A DNA stretch of 64,000 nt from Lineus longissimus (GCF_910592395.1 NC_088319.1:12524001-12588000); one strand, 5' to 3'. Positions 14,255-27,987 are shown, numbered from the stretch's first letter. The notes: generated from the letters alone by a model not told the origin. Translations and numbers: made by a program.

Positions 14255-14385
14255 TTGAACAGTAGGAGGAAACCTACACTGCTGAAGAGAGTTGCTCTCT
14301 CTATTACATGAGTATACAGGGGTAGTCGGGGAATCGAACCTGGGACCTCAGAGGTGACAGGCACCATGTTTTCCTGCAACAAAAA
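14255..14385 (-). mobile_element. tRNA-derived SINE
   Basis: On the minus strand GTCCCAGGTTCGATTCCCCG holds a perfect B-box GGTTCGATTCC, preceded by CCTGTCACCTCTGAG like a tRNA anticodon arm. No acceptor-stem pairing, so not a tRNA gene. Confidence 0.65.
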
Positions 14386-14929
14386 CAGCCCCAGTCATGT
14401 TGCTAATCTTCCCAGTTATCTACCGTCCTCTTATTTGAGACAAATATATAAAGTTCCTTGTAAAAACCTTATGGTAACATGGCTGCCAACCCAAAAAATC
14501 ATTTAGTTTGGCCTTTTCAGGAAATTGAGGCATTTACGAAGTATTTTGATGGTACATTGTTCAAAGATATCTCACGATGGGAACTTGCCGTGTTACCTTG
14601 AGGAATTCTCAGGAGTATGGCGAAAACAGGCTAATTTATGAGAGCATTTTCATGTTATTGCCCGTGTTCTGTCAGGGCGCGAATGCCACAAATACCAACA
14701 TTCAGACATTTCATCATGTTTTGCAGATTTCACATGAAAGTAGAACTTCCAAAAGTGCTCCGAAACGTTAACAGATTTCTTGCAATCTTTCAAGAAACCA
14801 GATTTTTAGAGAGGCAGTTTACTGTGTCGAGGCTATGGAGCCAGTTGAGCTGCCTCTGTCAAACCTTGGTCTAGTACACGTAAAATATTCACTAGCGTCC
14901 CTCAACTTGACACAGTATTTCTTGAATGA

Positions 14930-15045
14930 AGTGACTCCCGCCCTTGAAATTGGCATTCACTTCGTTTTGAAGGAGTTCTCATTTCTTAACGATTTTAAGT
15001 TCTCGCCAAAATGGTGGTACCTATGATCAACCCTTAAAATCCTTT
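14930..15045 (+). repeat. Dispersed repeat pair, copy 1 (with 54545-54660)
   Basis: Both copies share TTTTGAAGGAGTTCT, a divergent middle, GCCAAAATGGTGGTACCTAT or its one- to two-base variant, and CAACCCTTAA / CAATCCTTAA. Confidence 0.65.
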
Positions 15046-15664
15046 CTAGGAGGCACTGGTTAAAGCCTATGCAAGAAATAGGCCTCATTAGTGACCTTTA
15101 AAGTATCAACTGAAACAATGAGAGAACGTCACTACAGCCTAATATTGAGATATTGAGAAATAATTTGTAAAATTTGGTCATGTATATATATACAAGGATG
15201 GTTCACATCCTCTGACTAAGACTAGTTAAACACCTACAGCACACAGCACTCTTTCTTATCATGACACACACTAATATTTCTGAGAAAGTCCTTTTTTGTA
15301 AAAAAATTTTTTTAAACATTCTCGCACAAACTATACTAGGCGAGTGACTCAAAGTTTCTAATACGTTCAGAAATTCTAGCACACGGCATTATGTCGGACA
15401 AACTCTTTACAAATCTATATGCATAAGTATATGCAATTCTTAACATTTCCTTGAGGAAAAAGAATTTCACTATTTCCCATTAATCTAGTTTTCACAGCCT
15501 TCTTTTTATGGTAAACAATCTCAAATTTCTGGTGAGCATATTTGAGCCATTCCGACAATTAATGTCACCCCATGGCCCCCTATTCCATTTCAGTGTAAAA
15601 CATTCTAAGAAATGTGATGAATCCACTTAAATTTTACACATCTCATGTACTTATATACAAAAAG

Positions 15665-15800
15665 CAGAATCTCTCTTAGCGGACACCTCTCTTAAAAGCC
15701 ACACTCTCTATTAAGGACAATCATTTTGGTTCCAAATCTGTCATTTTCATTCATCTCCTGTAATCAGTACACCTCTCTATTAAGGACAGCATTGGTCCAT
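15665..15800 (-). mobile_element. MITE fragment, diverged
   Basis: TCTCTTAGCGGACACCTCTC, TCTATTAAGGACAATC and a second CCTCTCTATTAAGGACAGC; termini lost. Confidence 0.7.
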
Positions 15801-16257
15801 ATAGGATTAGGACAATTGTCCATGCTGCTTTCTGGAAAGAGACTCAATCAAGACAGACTAACAATTAGGCCAACTCAAAATATTGAGACAGAGGATGTGA
15901 AACAGTCAACTTCTTGCCTTGGCCTTACCCTAAACAACAGAATGAACATGTCTGCCACAAAATCACTGCTTAAAAAGTTTCCCATTTCAAGGTAGAAGTT
16001 CCGAGACATTGATAAATGATCACATATACTTGTAGGATACAAGTTCCACCTGTTCTATACACAAAGATTCTGACGTTTTCGCAGAAAATGAGAAAAATAT
16101 TGCCTTGGTCCGAGTCAAAATGACGAAATGTGGAAATGGAGTGTAAATTTTGTGGTTTTTCAGGAAATCATGCCTAAAGCTCTGTCAATGGCTCATTAGT
16201 ATGAGTAGGAGTTGTACTCTTGGGCAAAACACCTTATCCAACCAGGTGAGGAGCATG

Positions 16258-16349
16258 TGAATGACCCTGGTATGACGGACGTCTTGTGTTTTTAGATTTA
16301 GGGAGTATCACTCTCACTGGATACCTACTTCACATACCAGGGTCATTCA
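16258..16349. repeat. Perfect 17-bp inverted repeat
   Basis: TGAATGACCCTGGTATG at 16258 is exactly complementary to CATACCAGGGTCATTCA at 16333, with a 58-base loop. Confidence 0.85.
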
Positions 16350-16468
16350 AAAGATCCTTTCCTTGCAGGGAACCAAACAGGGAAGAAAATGACCAGGAAC
16401 TACAATCACTTTGAATCTGTGACTCTCCATGAAGTAGGCCTAAGGTAAAGTGGTACAATTATACACTA

Positions 16469-16555
16469 CAGGGTGTCCCAGAAACATTTCCCTTGCACAA
16501 TAGAATTCTATTGTGTATCCATTGTGTGAGGGAGAAAGTTTTCTGGGCCACCCTG
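16469..16555. mobile_element. Small fold-back MITE
   Basis: CAGGGTGTCCCAGAAA at the left pairs with TTTTCTGGGCCACCCTG at the right; arms are about 40 bases and the centre holds CACAATAGAATTCTATTGTG. A TA lies directly outside the left end. Confidence 0.75.
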
Positions 16556-17668
16556 GAGTGACAAAACCACTTGCGACATACATTTATACACACAAAGGCT
16601 ATAATTGTACCAGGGCTATAATTGTATCACCTTACCTATATTGGCAACTGGTGAAAGTGATATGGCACAGCCTATATTGTGCCATCAATCATTAAATTCT
16701 ACAAAATAGACAACAACGAAAATCTAACAGACCTCACAAAATATTACCCTCCAAGGAACTCACATACAAGATCTCACGAATGTCAAGTCAGATTGAGTGA
16801 CTCAGTCCATAACAAAATTCTATAAAACTGCACAGAATATATATAACACCAAAATATGTAAATAATACCACAGACCACCGAACAGTATATACAAAATGCA
16901 CAATTAAGATTTACGTGGGACATTTAGTGGTTGCCATAACGAAATACAATGTCTAGGCCTATACTATACGGTTAAATATATTTATCGCACAAAAGTGATT
17001 TATACAACGATTCAAGGCATAAATGGGACAAAAAAAATACTATAGTTAAGTATATCAGATTTTGGAATATTACCATGAAAATTATTAGTGCAAAGGTCTG
17101 GACAGTCAAAAGGATCATATTCACCTAGTTTTCAACTCATAATAAATCACACCAAAGATTGATAAGTCCATAAAATCAGAATATAGGAGACTGATAGGAC
17201 TCGATATGAGTCAATAAGTGATTTCTAATCATCTCAAGTCAAATTTGTATCTGTCTGATAACGATACTCAGAAAATGATATTTTTAAATGATTAAACTCT
17301 TTAATGGGCTTATCTCGATAGGCCATGGTAAAAAAAACTCCTTTGCCCTCTTCGAAAGAAGACAGGATCCATTTGACCAAAAGGATTGTCACGCCATAAT
17401 CGCCTTGCGTTGTGGTATGTAAAAGCCGCCGTGATACACAGAAGACAATAAAGAACCATCACAACATAATTGGTCTTGGGTAGAAGCAACATCGATATGC
17501 ACATGTGGTAAATACTCAAGAACCTGAAATACATCAACGTAGACCAACAACATGATACGGAATACGACAACTAATTTGACGACGATGACACTTGCCAGGT
17601 TCCAATGCCGACCACTTCCATTTTGCCGTGCCTGCAGAAAAAGGGACAAAACATGAAATAATGAAACT

Positions 17669-17738
17669 AAAGTGGAACCTCTCTTAGTGGACACCTCTCT
17701 ACTAAGGACACCCTCTCTGATGAGGACACTGGTTTGGG
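17669..17738 (-). mobile_element. MITE fragment
   Basis: GTGGAACCTCTCTTAGTGG followed by ACACCTCTCTACTAAGGACA; only one end kept. Confidence 0.7.
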
Positions 17739-18374
17739 AAATCTTCACTCCAGATCAGCCGATTTTTGACGATAAGCAGAAAAGAATCTGTTTAGAACGA
17801 AACTGTTCCATCACTTTGAATTTCAAATAATAACTGTCAAATTTAAACGGGTGCACTGCACCTTTAAGAAATAGCACAATTCAAAATTCCAATGCGAATC
17901 CAAAAAATGTCTAATGGAACTGCTGCATCTGAACCGATCAACAAGCATTGAAAAATCCTTGTATATGTCCCGCCAGGCTACGCACAGCTCCCGCGTGTTT
18001 GTGCGTTTGCATGGAAACTACTAAGAAGAGTCCGAAGAGAATTCTCTCAATAATGCATAGAATAATCTGTGATTGCTGGCCAATAAAATTAGCGCTGCTT
18101 AATTGAGAAGTACATTAATGTAAAGCTATGGATACAGAAATTCAATAACGAAGAGTCACGCTCAACGCACAATTTCAGCTTTCCACATAAATTTGCCCGT
18201 TTTTCACTAAAAGCGGATTAAAGATGGATTGTCATTGGTGTTGGGACTTTTGCCATGAGTCGTTATTAGGGCGGCTGATGTTTTAATGAGATAGGATAGA
18301 TGATAATAGGAAGGTGAGATTGTGAAAATGCCCACAGCAAAACATGATTTTTTTTCATGTTTAAAAGTGCTGTC

Positions 18375-18540
18375 CTTGGAATTGCCCTAACTTGCAAAAT
18401 GCCTCTAAAATGATTTATTTTTGTCCGAATTCAAATATTCAAAATTCTACGGGGAGCGGAGGTATATAGATATCTCCATTTCTGCTGTTAAATAAAGTCT
18501 TTTCAAAACGGGGAAAAAAACCAAAAATCCCTCCAATGAT
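18375..18540 (+). repeat. AT-rich dispersed repeat, copy 1
   Basis: GCCTCTAAAATGATTTATTT, CAAAATTCTACGGGGAG, TTTCTGCTGTTAAATAAAG and GGGGAAAAAAACC recur in order at 22615-22830 and, split in two, at 4300-4390 and 4930-5010. Confidence 0.6.
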
Positions 18541-20830
18541 TTGCTGAAGGACACCTCAGCCAGAAGCTACACGCTTTAATACATGAAATTGAAATACATT
18601 TTTTGGTGAAAGGCTAAAATTTGAAAAAAAGCAGAGGGAAACTGTCCCTAAAGAGACAAAAATACCCGCACAAAAACCGACCAAAATCTATTCCCCACCC
18701 TCTAGGATATGTCTCCACGCTGGGGAACACAGCGTTAACAACTCCTATACATGCAAATCTAAATAAATAATAAATTGTATTATTTTGATGTTGTTGCCAA
18801 GGGATCTCGCTGGTTATGCATGTCTAAAGATTGTTTTCTCTACAACACCTTCAATGGTATTTTCTACAGTATTTGACTCGTTGAGCAGACCGCTGATTAA
18901 GTACACAACAAATGGATTGGTTATCGAACGATTGGTGCACGCCCGTTGCCAGGATTTCAAGGCCATGGAATTTTTCACACTTTCATGAGAAAGTTGTGAT
19001 ATTTTTCATAATTTGACCCTTTTGAGGAGTCTTTGAAAAAACCTTTGAAGGGATTCTCGTCGATCTTGCCAAATCAAACTTGGTTATAGGAAAAGATATC
19101 CTATAGTTGCACGCAGATGAGTGATTTCAATTGCAGCAACTTATAATTACTGCTTTGTGTGACCAAATATCTCATGTCTGCAACCCCGCGGTTTGGTATC
19201 GAGTCGCAGATCGACCCAACTGCGATGACTATCACAAACCTATATTGTACATGTACTTGTACATAGTGACATGAAAAAAAGAGATAAAACTCCTTAAAAA
19301 TATTTTTAGGTTTAACAGGGATACAAGATGATATCTTTCCAACTGAAGTTGTACCAATGAACAAGTTAATGATCTGAGATTGATTTTACCAAGGTGTAAT
19401 TTTATTTATGCACCTGGCTGGCAAATATTCCGTCAGGAATATAATAACATATATACCGCCAACATGCCCCGGAATTATCATATTTAGCGCTAAAAATACA
19501 ATTCGCCTCGAAATGAATCTCAAATTTATCCAGGTAAAAGGTGTGAAGTAAGCCTGAAGTATTCCATATCCTGTTTCAAGAAACTATCACTAATATCTTA
19601 ACAAGTTACTTTTTTATTCCCGTTCCTAAATCTTCTTATTATTGTTTGTTCAGCTTATTTTGCCAGGTTTTCCAGTAATGGGAGATGAGGATTGCCAGCA
19701 TTGGGAAAATCACGTTTCCCTTGGTATATATGTTGAGCTAACGAGCTTGATTAATTAGTATCTGGTTAAGAGGATTCCTTCTGCTAGCGGAGCTAATGAT
19801 TCGTTGACTACGCTAATGAAGGGGAATCCGGGAGGTGGCCGGCAGAAAACCTGTTGAATCAACTGAGGTGAACAAGGTATAGTCTGTTGGAGTCGCACCC
19901 AGGGGTGCTAATATTGCGCTAGGGGGATCAGCACCTAAGTTCTTTGAAGCATGCCTTGAACTTTCAGCACCCCTCTCTTCAATTTCGCCATGCCAACAAG
20001 CGTTAAAATCACAGCTACCCGCGATTATAATTGCAGCCATGTGCAACAAAAGGCTCTCTTGTCTGCGGGCAAAATCGGTAATCGCTCGGTTTGATTTGAC
20101 TCACAGGTAACTGCGACCTGCAATGACCATAAAATGAGTGATTATCGTCGCATGTGATTTGAATTGTAAGTCGCTGCGATTTTAATCACTTGTCTGCTCT
20201 ATAGCACTTGAGATGGATCCTCGATCACTTTAAAATGTCGCCATCATTGGAAAATACATCCGATCGTGGATATAAATGGAGTAAAAATCTGAAAATGATG
20301 TTTTTACAAACATATAGGACCGCAAAAATAAAGGGTTTCACAGTATCCCTAAAATTCCTTCAACATCAAGAAACCAAGATCAGACTCATCAACTCCAGCA
20401 CAACTGTTATCATTTACCTCAAATTCAGTGAGTTGCCAGGCAACCGATCGCCAGATATTTATATTGTAACCAATTCTGAGTCGATAGACTTTAGAAATCC
20501 AGAGTTATTCTGGCAAACTTAAACATCTGGCAAAAGGAGAGGCAGAACAATTTAACCGACTTTTACTAAGGTATCAAAACGCATCTTGTAGGTATCTATA
20601 TATTTTGCAAAAACAATATAATCGAGCAGAATATGTTATCCGATTCTCCCTCAGTTCTATATATATATACATATACAAACATGCATTAGATATTAAGCAG
20701 ACACTCAGAACCTTAGATCAAGGAGGTATGCTCTTCATGAAATTGAATTTGGAACTGTGTCTGATCAATATCGTGAAAATTGAACTGGAAAATGTTAGGC
20801 CTACTTTCATTTCACAACTATTATATACAC

Positions 20831-20994
20831 TACAGTAGAACCTCTCTATTAAGGACACCCTCGGGACCGACTAGCACTGTCCTTAATCCAGAGGTGTCCT
20901 GATAAGAGAGTTAAAATTGAATGGAACCAACCAGTTCGGTACCAAAACTAGTGTTCTTAACAGAGAGGTGTCTGCTAAGGGAGGTTCCACTGTA
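20831..20994 (+). mobile_element. MITE, full copy
   Basis: TACAGTAGAACCTCTCTATT to GGAGGTTCCACTGTA; both termini and internal direct repeats present. Confidence 0.85.
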
Positions 20995-21351
20995 TATGTA
21001 CTGGCAGTGAAATAAAAGTACTGTGAGCCACAGTGTTTTCACTTTCGAAATGATGGGATGGGCTGAAATTCTTGGGTTGTATTGAGGACAGGCTTCCTTA
21101 TATATTTTACCGGGATGCGGGACAAACATTGGATGAGAGAAATGATCAACAATTTATTGAATTCTCAATACCATATTCATCTGATGCCAAAAGTATCAAG
21201 ATTGTGTGTTTTGGGCGAAAGTGGAGTACTTTTCTCGTTAGCTCTACACCTGTTTCTGGTCAGAAAGTGCCAGCTATAAGGCCTATACCGTTCGTTGATA
21301 ATTTCGAATTTGTTTTTGAATTTGAATATTTCAACTTGTGTAAATAATAAG

Positions 21352-21485
21352 TACAGTAGAACACCACTATTAAGGATAAGCTCGGGAGTGACAAGTGCTG
21401 CCTCTAATAGAGAGGTGTCCTGATTACAGAGGTCAAGTTGAATGGAAAACAACCAAGAGTGTCCTTAACAGAGAGGTTTCACCGC
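21352..21485 (+). mobile_element. MITE copy, right end decayed
   Basis: TACAGTAGAACACCACTATT at left; ends near AACAGAGAGGTTTCACC. Confidence 0.75.
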
Positions 21486-21857
21486 AACAGACCGTGAACT
21501 AAGAATATCATAAGCCATGTCTAAGGCCACCTTATTTTACATCAGATAAATTATCTTCAAAACAGAAACATACGAAAATTAAGAAAAAATCCATGATGCC
21601 TACACTGAGATGGGTCTCCTACAATTTCATACAAATACATGAATTCGCATTGCCATGGCAACCAATGATAAGAGCAGATATCTATACTTTATCTTTTATA
21701 ATGGGAGCATTTAAACTGCTGGAGAAAATTTCTAAAAGATGATGAAAACCGATGTACGCAACTAATGGAGAATTAACTCATTTTACGCTTAGAAAATGTT
21801 GAGGAATGGTCTTTAACCCTTTGAAATACAATTGCTTTGGAGATACAGGTGATGTTA

Positions 21858-21888
21858 ACTTGGAACCTCTCTATCAAGGACATTTTTA
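21858..21888 (+). mobile_element. Solo MITE terminus
   Basis: TTGGAACCTCTCTATCAAGG only, with no matching second end. Confidence 0.5.
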
Positions 21889-22003
21889 TACCATGACACG
21901 GGTGGGGTTTGCGGCGTCTTTATTTCAAGGTGATTGCGGTAACAATCAGCAGCAAGGTGCACTTTGTACGTAAAATCCCCTACAACTTAGTATGAAATAT
22001 AAT

Positions 22004-22181
22004 GGACAGGAGAACCTCTCTATCAAGGACACCCATTGGACTGACAAGTGCTGTCCTTAATAGAGAGGTGTCCTAATAAGAGAGGTCAAATTGAATGGAA
22101 ACAACCAAACCAAACTAGTGTCCTTTATAGAGAGGGTGTCCTTTAAATAAAAGAGTCAGCTAAAAGGGAGGTTCAACTGTA
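22004..22181 (+). mobile_element. MITE, full diverged copy
   Basis: ACAGGAGAACCTCTCTATC to GGGAGGTTCAACTGTA with three internal TAGAGAGG repeats. Confidence 0.8.
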
Positions 22182-22614
22182 TCTAAAAGATCTTCACTAG
22201 TTTTGTGCACAGTCAGATCAACATGTGGCATTTACAGCAGAGTTTCAAATAATTACGTATTTTTCCAACAATGTTGAAAAGGGTGCATAGTGACATACAT
22301 CATGATCGTGAACATTTCAAATGTGTGAATCATTAGAACTTTCGTCGATTGCCATATGCCAAAGAAGAACACTAAAGCTAATGAATTTTGGTTAAGTTTT
22401 TGGCATGTACATGAATTTTTATTTTAAAAGACGCATATTCATGAATGTGCAATTTACTTAGCTTTATGATCTATAATTGGATGGCATGTACTTGTCATTT
22501 TACAGATCACGAGCTTTTCAGAATTTGTTTGAAGTTGCCATTCTTCAAATCTTGAGGGTCCTCAAATATTCGAGGCACTTTAAATCCTAATTTTTAATTG
22601 ATTTACATATATCA

Positions 22615-22830
22615 TGGAAAGCCTAATTGATATGTCTCTAAAATGATTATTTTTTGTCTGATTTCCAAAATTCAAAGTTGTACGGAGAGAGCTGAGGCAC
22701 AGAGCTTTCCATTCTGCTGTCAAATTAACTCTTTCAGACCCTAACTTGTTTCGCACAGTTTGATTTTTTCATTTCTGCGCTCAAATTACGCCCTTTTTAG
22801 TAGGGAAAAAACGGAAATCCTTTAAACATC
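22615..22830 (+). repeat. AT-rich dispersed repeat, copy 2
   Basis: TCTCTAAAATGATTATTTTT, CAAAGTTGTACGGAGAG, TTCTGCTGTCAAATTAAC and AGTAGGGAAAAAACGG. Confidence 0.6.
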
Positions 22831-23140
22831 TGAAATGTCTCATCAATGTAATGCCTAACATTAAAGCCCTTCAAAATCATTCTAAGAGCAAAGCATTAAT
22901 TCCACATAGCATTTCGAACTGGTCACGCAACCCGACGAAAATGACTTTGATGGAGAACACTATAGATCCACTTCAGAGTGGGTATATCTCTTCAGCAGCA
23001 AGTCAATTTCTGAGTTTGATATTTGCCAGTTCCTGAAACAGGCTGGTTGCCATGGAAACCTTTACTTTATCGCAAGATTACATCCCCATCCCGTCTGAAG
23101 GTAGCAGGCACCAGATTGTCTGTTGTCTTAGATTAACAAT

Positions 23141-23322
23141 TACAGTGGAACCTCCCTTAGCGGACACATCTCTATTAAGGACAACCTCTCTATTGACGAG
23201 ACTAATTTTGGTCCCAAATTGGTTGTATCCATTCAATTTGACCTCTCTAATCAGGACACCTCTCTACTGAGGACAACACTTGTCATTCCCGAGGGTGTCC
23301 TCGATAGAGAGGTTCTACTCTA
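23141..23322 (-). mobile_element. MITE, full copy
   Basis: Reverse orientation: TACAGTGGAACCTCCCTTAG to AGAGAGGTTCTACTCTA. Confidence 0.85.
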
Positions 23323-24694
23323 CATGTTCAAGTTTAGAGATGCATGATATAGCTGTAATAAGGTGTATAGCGAAGGCCTATCAGGACATTGTCGCCATAG
23401 AACATGAGTAAGATCAGGGTTCTTTTTCTCCTAGAGTGTTTGCTCAATAACAAACCACTCAGACCCCAAGGATGGACCACTTAAGAGGGTTCAGTGATTA
23501 CATTCTGGCAATCGGCACATTCACCCCGCCGGATTGGTTCCTCAGATTGCCGAGAATCAGGCAGGCCTTCCCAAAAGCCGAGCCAATCAGTCCTGGGAAA
23601 GAAGAATGTTTCAACATTTTGCCTTTTAGAACTTGACCATATAATGCACATTATTAACTCTCCTAACAACCTACAATAATTCTTGATAAAAATGCCTATT
23701 TAGCACAAAATGCATCATAACAAATTATACGAACATGGCAAATATTCATGAAAGTAGGCCAAATGCATTCATATCAGCGAAAATGCCCCAAAATGTATAC
23801 AAAATGAAACGGGGTATGTCACTTGAAATAAACTGTTGAAATAAGTGGCATATATATTTTGATCAGAATTTTGATCTGAATACCAACTAAAAATCAATGT
23901 AATGTGGAGCTTTTGTTGAGATAGATAGAAGATATGCCATGGAATTACCTTTAAAATCATCAAGCTGGATTTCCTTAATTACGGTGAAATGCTCACAAAG
24001 CGACAGATGTAAAGGTAATTGTCCCTAACGCTGGCATTAAATTAACTTAGCATTACCTCCTTCAGTTAAGCCCATTAGACTTAACATGTTAGTGAAAAAA
24101 CTTATTTTGAACAAGCAGGCCCACAACATTTTCATGAAGATAACAAAATACCTAAATCATCAGAAAAAAATTTCTCATGAATTCGAGAGCAAATTAGTCT
24201 CATTATTGATTGAATCACTTTACCTGGAAAACAAAACCGCAAAAAAACACATCAAATCATCCTCCATCAAGAAATGGCGAAAACAGATTTTGATATTTAA
24301 CAGCCTGGAGTAAAAAGTCCTGGTAACTATAGGTAACAGGTCGAGTTTCTATTTTATTCTATAGGCCTAAAAGTCGACCACAACTAAAATAACAAAGATA
24401 TCTTTCATTTGTTCTTTAATTAGCGGGTGGAAATTTGATAATCAGGAAAATATTCTACATTTGGTTGAAAAAATTGCCGTTTTCCATTCTGTTCTCCAAT
24501 TTACAGTTCTATGAAAGTTCATGTCAAAGTCCAGGACTAACTGAAGACTTGAACTGCATACTCTCGTTTAAAGTCCAAATTCTGAAAAACAACCCACTCC
24601 AAATTTCCTTGGAGACACAATGATTAAGATTAGAAAACTTTCACCGTGATCGAGGTCTACAGGCACTTTTGATGTCTCGATTATGAATGGCAAT

Positions 24695-24878
24695 ACACAG
24701 TAGAACCTCTCTATTAAGGACGGCCCTCAAGACTGACCAATGCTGTCCATAATAGAGAGGTGTCTTGATTAGATAGGTCAAGTTAAATGGAAACCACCAA
24801 TCTGGGACCAAACCTAACACACTTATTATAGAGGTTGTCTTTTATAGAGAGGTGTCCGCTAAGGGAAGTTCTACTGTA
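24695..24878 (+). mobile_element. MITE, full copy
   Basis: ACAGTAGAACCTCTCTATTA to GGGAAGTTCTACTGTA. Confidence 0.85.
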
Positions 24879-25662
24879 GGCCAACATTATAGACAAAACA
24901 CTTCAGTTGCAAATAAAAATAAATTTTTTTGGCCAAAATCTAGAATTAGAACAGAAATGTGTCACCAAAGATTTCATAAGACAGAAAATTTATGAATACT
25001 TCACTCAAGGTTATCGTCTGAAAAATAGTCCGGCACAAATTGAGAAACCAGAACTCTAACTCTGACTCAGTGTGACAGCAAGATGTCTGCTATAAAGGAC
25101 TGGGGGGGGGGTCTTTGAAAACCTGCTGAAAGACCAAGAAAGAATCTTGACCCTCGCAGTAACTAAGTTACCTCTTTACACCTCACTCGCGAATGCTCAC
25201 AAACTCTTGTTATGGTGTAGACAGGTACCCATGCAGACATTCCGAAATCAAAAGCGGAATTTCATTATCAGCAAGATTGTCTCGTGAAATATCAATTTCC
25301 TGAATGGCTTGATTTCCACTTTCCAGTTTTGGGACAAAAGGCTAATTTGTCAAAAATATGTCGGTGAGAAATTACTGGCTTGTCATTTCCAATGTGATAC
25401 GGGTCATTCTGGGTGAGTGAAATGTGTTAACTCTTTCAGAAAATTCTCTACTTCTATCTGATTGACACTTAAAAGGTCTTCTTGGTAAAGAGTTAATCTA
25501 TTCTTGCGAGATTTATGTCAATTACCTCTTTGATCTAACATCTTGATGATGGTCATCTGACTTGGTGGAAATGCTTTGGAAAATCAATACTAATTGTTAT
25601 TTGCAAATAAATGAGAAAATCTCTACTGGTAACAGCATCAGTCCCAGATTTCATCCAAAATG

Positions 25663-25860
25663 TTTCGGAGCGTGGTGCCACAGCGTGGTTGTGGGTAGGC
25701 CTTGTGATCGGGAGGTCCCGTGTTCAATACCCGTTCCCCCCACGTTTTCAACTGGCCAGAAGTGTCATTGTGTGCGCTAGATTGTGGCTGCCCTTGGTTC
25801 TCCAGGAAGGTTTCTGGATAAGCTGGGTAATGCTTACGATTTTGAAGCGATAAGATAAGA
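25663..25860 (+). mobile_element. SINE, tRNA-like head
   Basis: AGCGTGGTTGTGGGTAGGCC resembles an A-box and GGGAGGTCCCGTGTTCAATA a diverged B-box; a short body and GATAAGATAAGA tail follow, as in SINEs. Confidence 0.5.
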
Positions 25861-26583
25861 CAATGAACACTGCCAATAGTATTATTACTGGTACAGTTAT
25901 TACCTCAGACGAACTAGAAAAAAATATCAATCTAACTTCAGAAACACCAGATTCTCCAAAACAAATGTCATGAGAACTTTTGCAAGATGAACTTATGTCA
26001 AATTGATTTCCCCATTTCATCAAATTAATGCACCACTTCTGCGAACCCTCAAGTTTCAATTGAAAACACAAGCACATCATCTAAAACCTGTTGTCATTGT
26101 TACCAGAATGCACACAATTCCATCGCACATCAAATTAGCGCCAAAAATTGTTTTCGACAAAATTGCTCGAGACACTGCTGCCATTTATGTAGGCTGGTCT
26201 CGATGCATAAATGATGGCAGGTGCATGAGGTAATTGGTACCCAACGAATTCCAATTCCGTTCAACGATTACAATTATTTCGAAAATTCCAATTTTAGAAA
26301 CTGAGGAGTGCATAGATCTGGGCAATTCCATTCATACTGCACACTCCTTCTCAAGTTGACAGAGTATTTTGATGAAAGATTCACAGGCTGTGCCTTTTTT
26401 CTGCCCAACCTTTTTAGATTTCTAACAAAAACACTATATAACATAAATGTACCATATTCCTCAGAAATATGACAAGTTCTAGCACTGACACTTTCTTTAA
26501 TATCTCCTATTCCCAAGCAATAAAAACCTACGTGAACATGGGTGAACATATTAAACTTAACAGCACCACTTTAGAATTCATTA

Positions 26584-26792
26584 AAGGCCAATGCAACTAT
26601 GGTAAAATTTATAATTAGATTTGAAAATGTTTCTAGTTGTGTTTGCCGTTGTGTAGCCAGATATACAAATACTATAAATACCAAGTTTCAGCAAATTTGC
26701 GTGCATAATAACTACACTACAGCATTTTGTATAATGGCATTTCTATTTTCCTGAGCCAATAATAAATTAGAACGGCATACTTCTTTAAGGGC
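26584..26792 (+). repeat. GCATAATAACTGCAC repeat family, near-complete copy
   Basis: Starts TTAAAGGCCAATGC and ends CTTCTTTAAGGGCC: TTAAAGG-type inverted ends, so possibly a MITE with TTAA target. The inside matches 9465-9670 block by block. Confidence 0.75.
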
Positions 26793-26994
26793 CCACACAA
26801 TTTTATCACAAATGCAACTTTCAACTCATATATATCAACAGGCCTGTATATACATGAATATATATGGGCCTATTATACTATTGAGTGCCTCAAAGAATAC
26901 CGTATAGCCTATTGAATCAAAATTTTAGATAATTTGCCATATTTTATAGTGGTTGTCAGAGACCGTACTGAAATAGCGCATTTATCGAATAATC

Positions 26995-27336
26995 TTGCGC
27001 ATAACTAAGTTTTTTATAATGGGACATACATTGAACAGAAAAAATTCAAACAAATTTTCATCGACACCACCATCTTTTCAAAACGAAGAAAGATCAAACT
27101 TAGAATGCATTTCTAGAAATGATCTAAAGAAGAGACATCTGAAACAGTTTCCCAAGGAAAGCAACTTGGAATACCTTCCTTGGAAGTATGTAAAGGAACA
27201 ACATCCCCTGAAATACTTTACCAATGAAAGCAACTTGGAAAGCGTTTCTTGGAATGATGTAAAGGAACAACCTCTGCTGAAACACTTTACCAATGAAAGC
27301 AATCGAGCACACCTTTTTGGAATGATCAAACTTTGA
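26995..27336 (+). repeat. In-frame 69-bp minisatellite with an open frame
   Basis: A 113-residue open frame contains about three 22-23-residue units: RSNLECISRNDLKKRH.., ESNLEYLPWKYVKEQH.. and ESNLESVSWNDVKEQP... The unit length is a multiple of three, so the frame is kept. No known domain and no splice evidence; probably non-coding. Confidence 0.6.
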
Positions 27337-27987
27337 ATCAACTTTATACCAAGTAAAGCAACTTCTGACATATTTCATCTTGATTTCTGTCACTCACACT
27401 TTCTAGTAATTAGCTTACCTTGAAGTTAGCATGTTTTGAATGCTATCAATAGTATCATCATTCAAAGAAGAAGTTCTTCATGTATTTAGTACGATGCTAA
27501 GCACTTAAAAATTTCCTTTAACCTTGTGGAAAATTCATGTCCAGCCATTTCTGACCGAAGAAATTTATCGCACTTCTTACATGACTCCAACATGTCTAAA
27601 CCTTTGCATTTCTTTGAACTTAATGCCTGCATTTTCTAGGCAACCAAGTCTTATAACTAAATAGTTAAAGGTTTACATACACACTTTATTTACAGGTAAC
27701 TTGTTTTGCGCTTTTAAAAGTTTGAAGAGTTATGAAAGAAGATAAGTCTCGGACTTAGTGTGTACTTTCCGATAAATGCCGAAAGATTACCAATACACAT
27801 TTTTCACTCACTTCTAGACCTGAAAATTGACTTTTCAAAGAATTTAGCTCCAGGTCTGACCAAGGTCAAATATTTGTAATACTTTTTATACCATTCCTTT
27901 CACTCACCTGTTAACATTGATTCAATTTTGCCAAAAAAATTTTCAAAGACCAACGTCTGGCCCAAATGTGTAAGCGGCCCAAAGAAA

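Noticed and set aside
14300-14350. Possible tRNA gene
   Set aside because: Only the B-box is good; no acceptor stem or cloverleaf closes. It is a SINE head.
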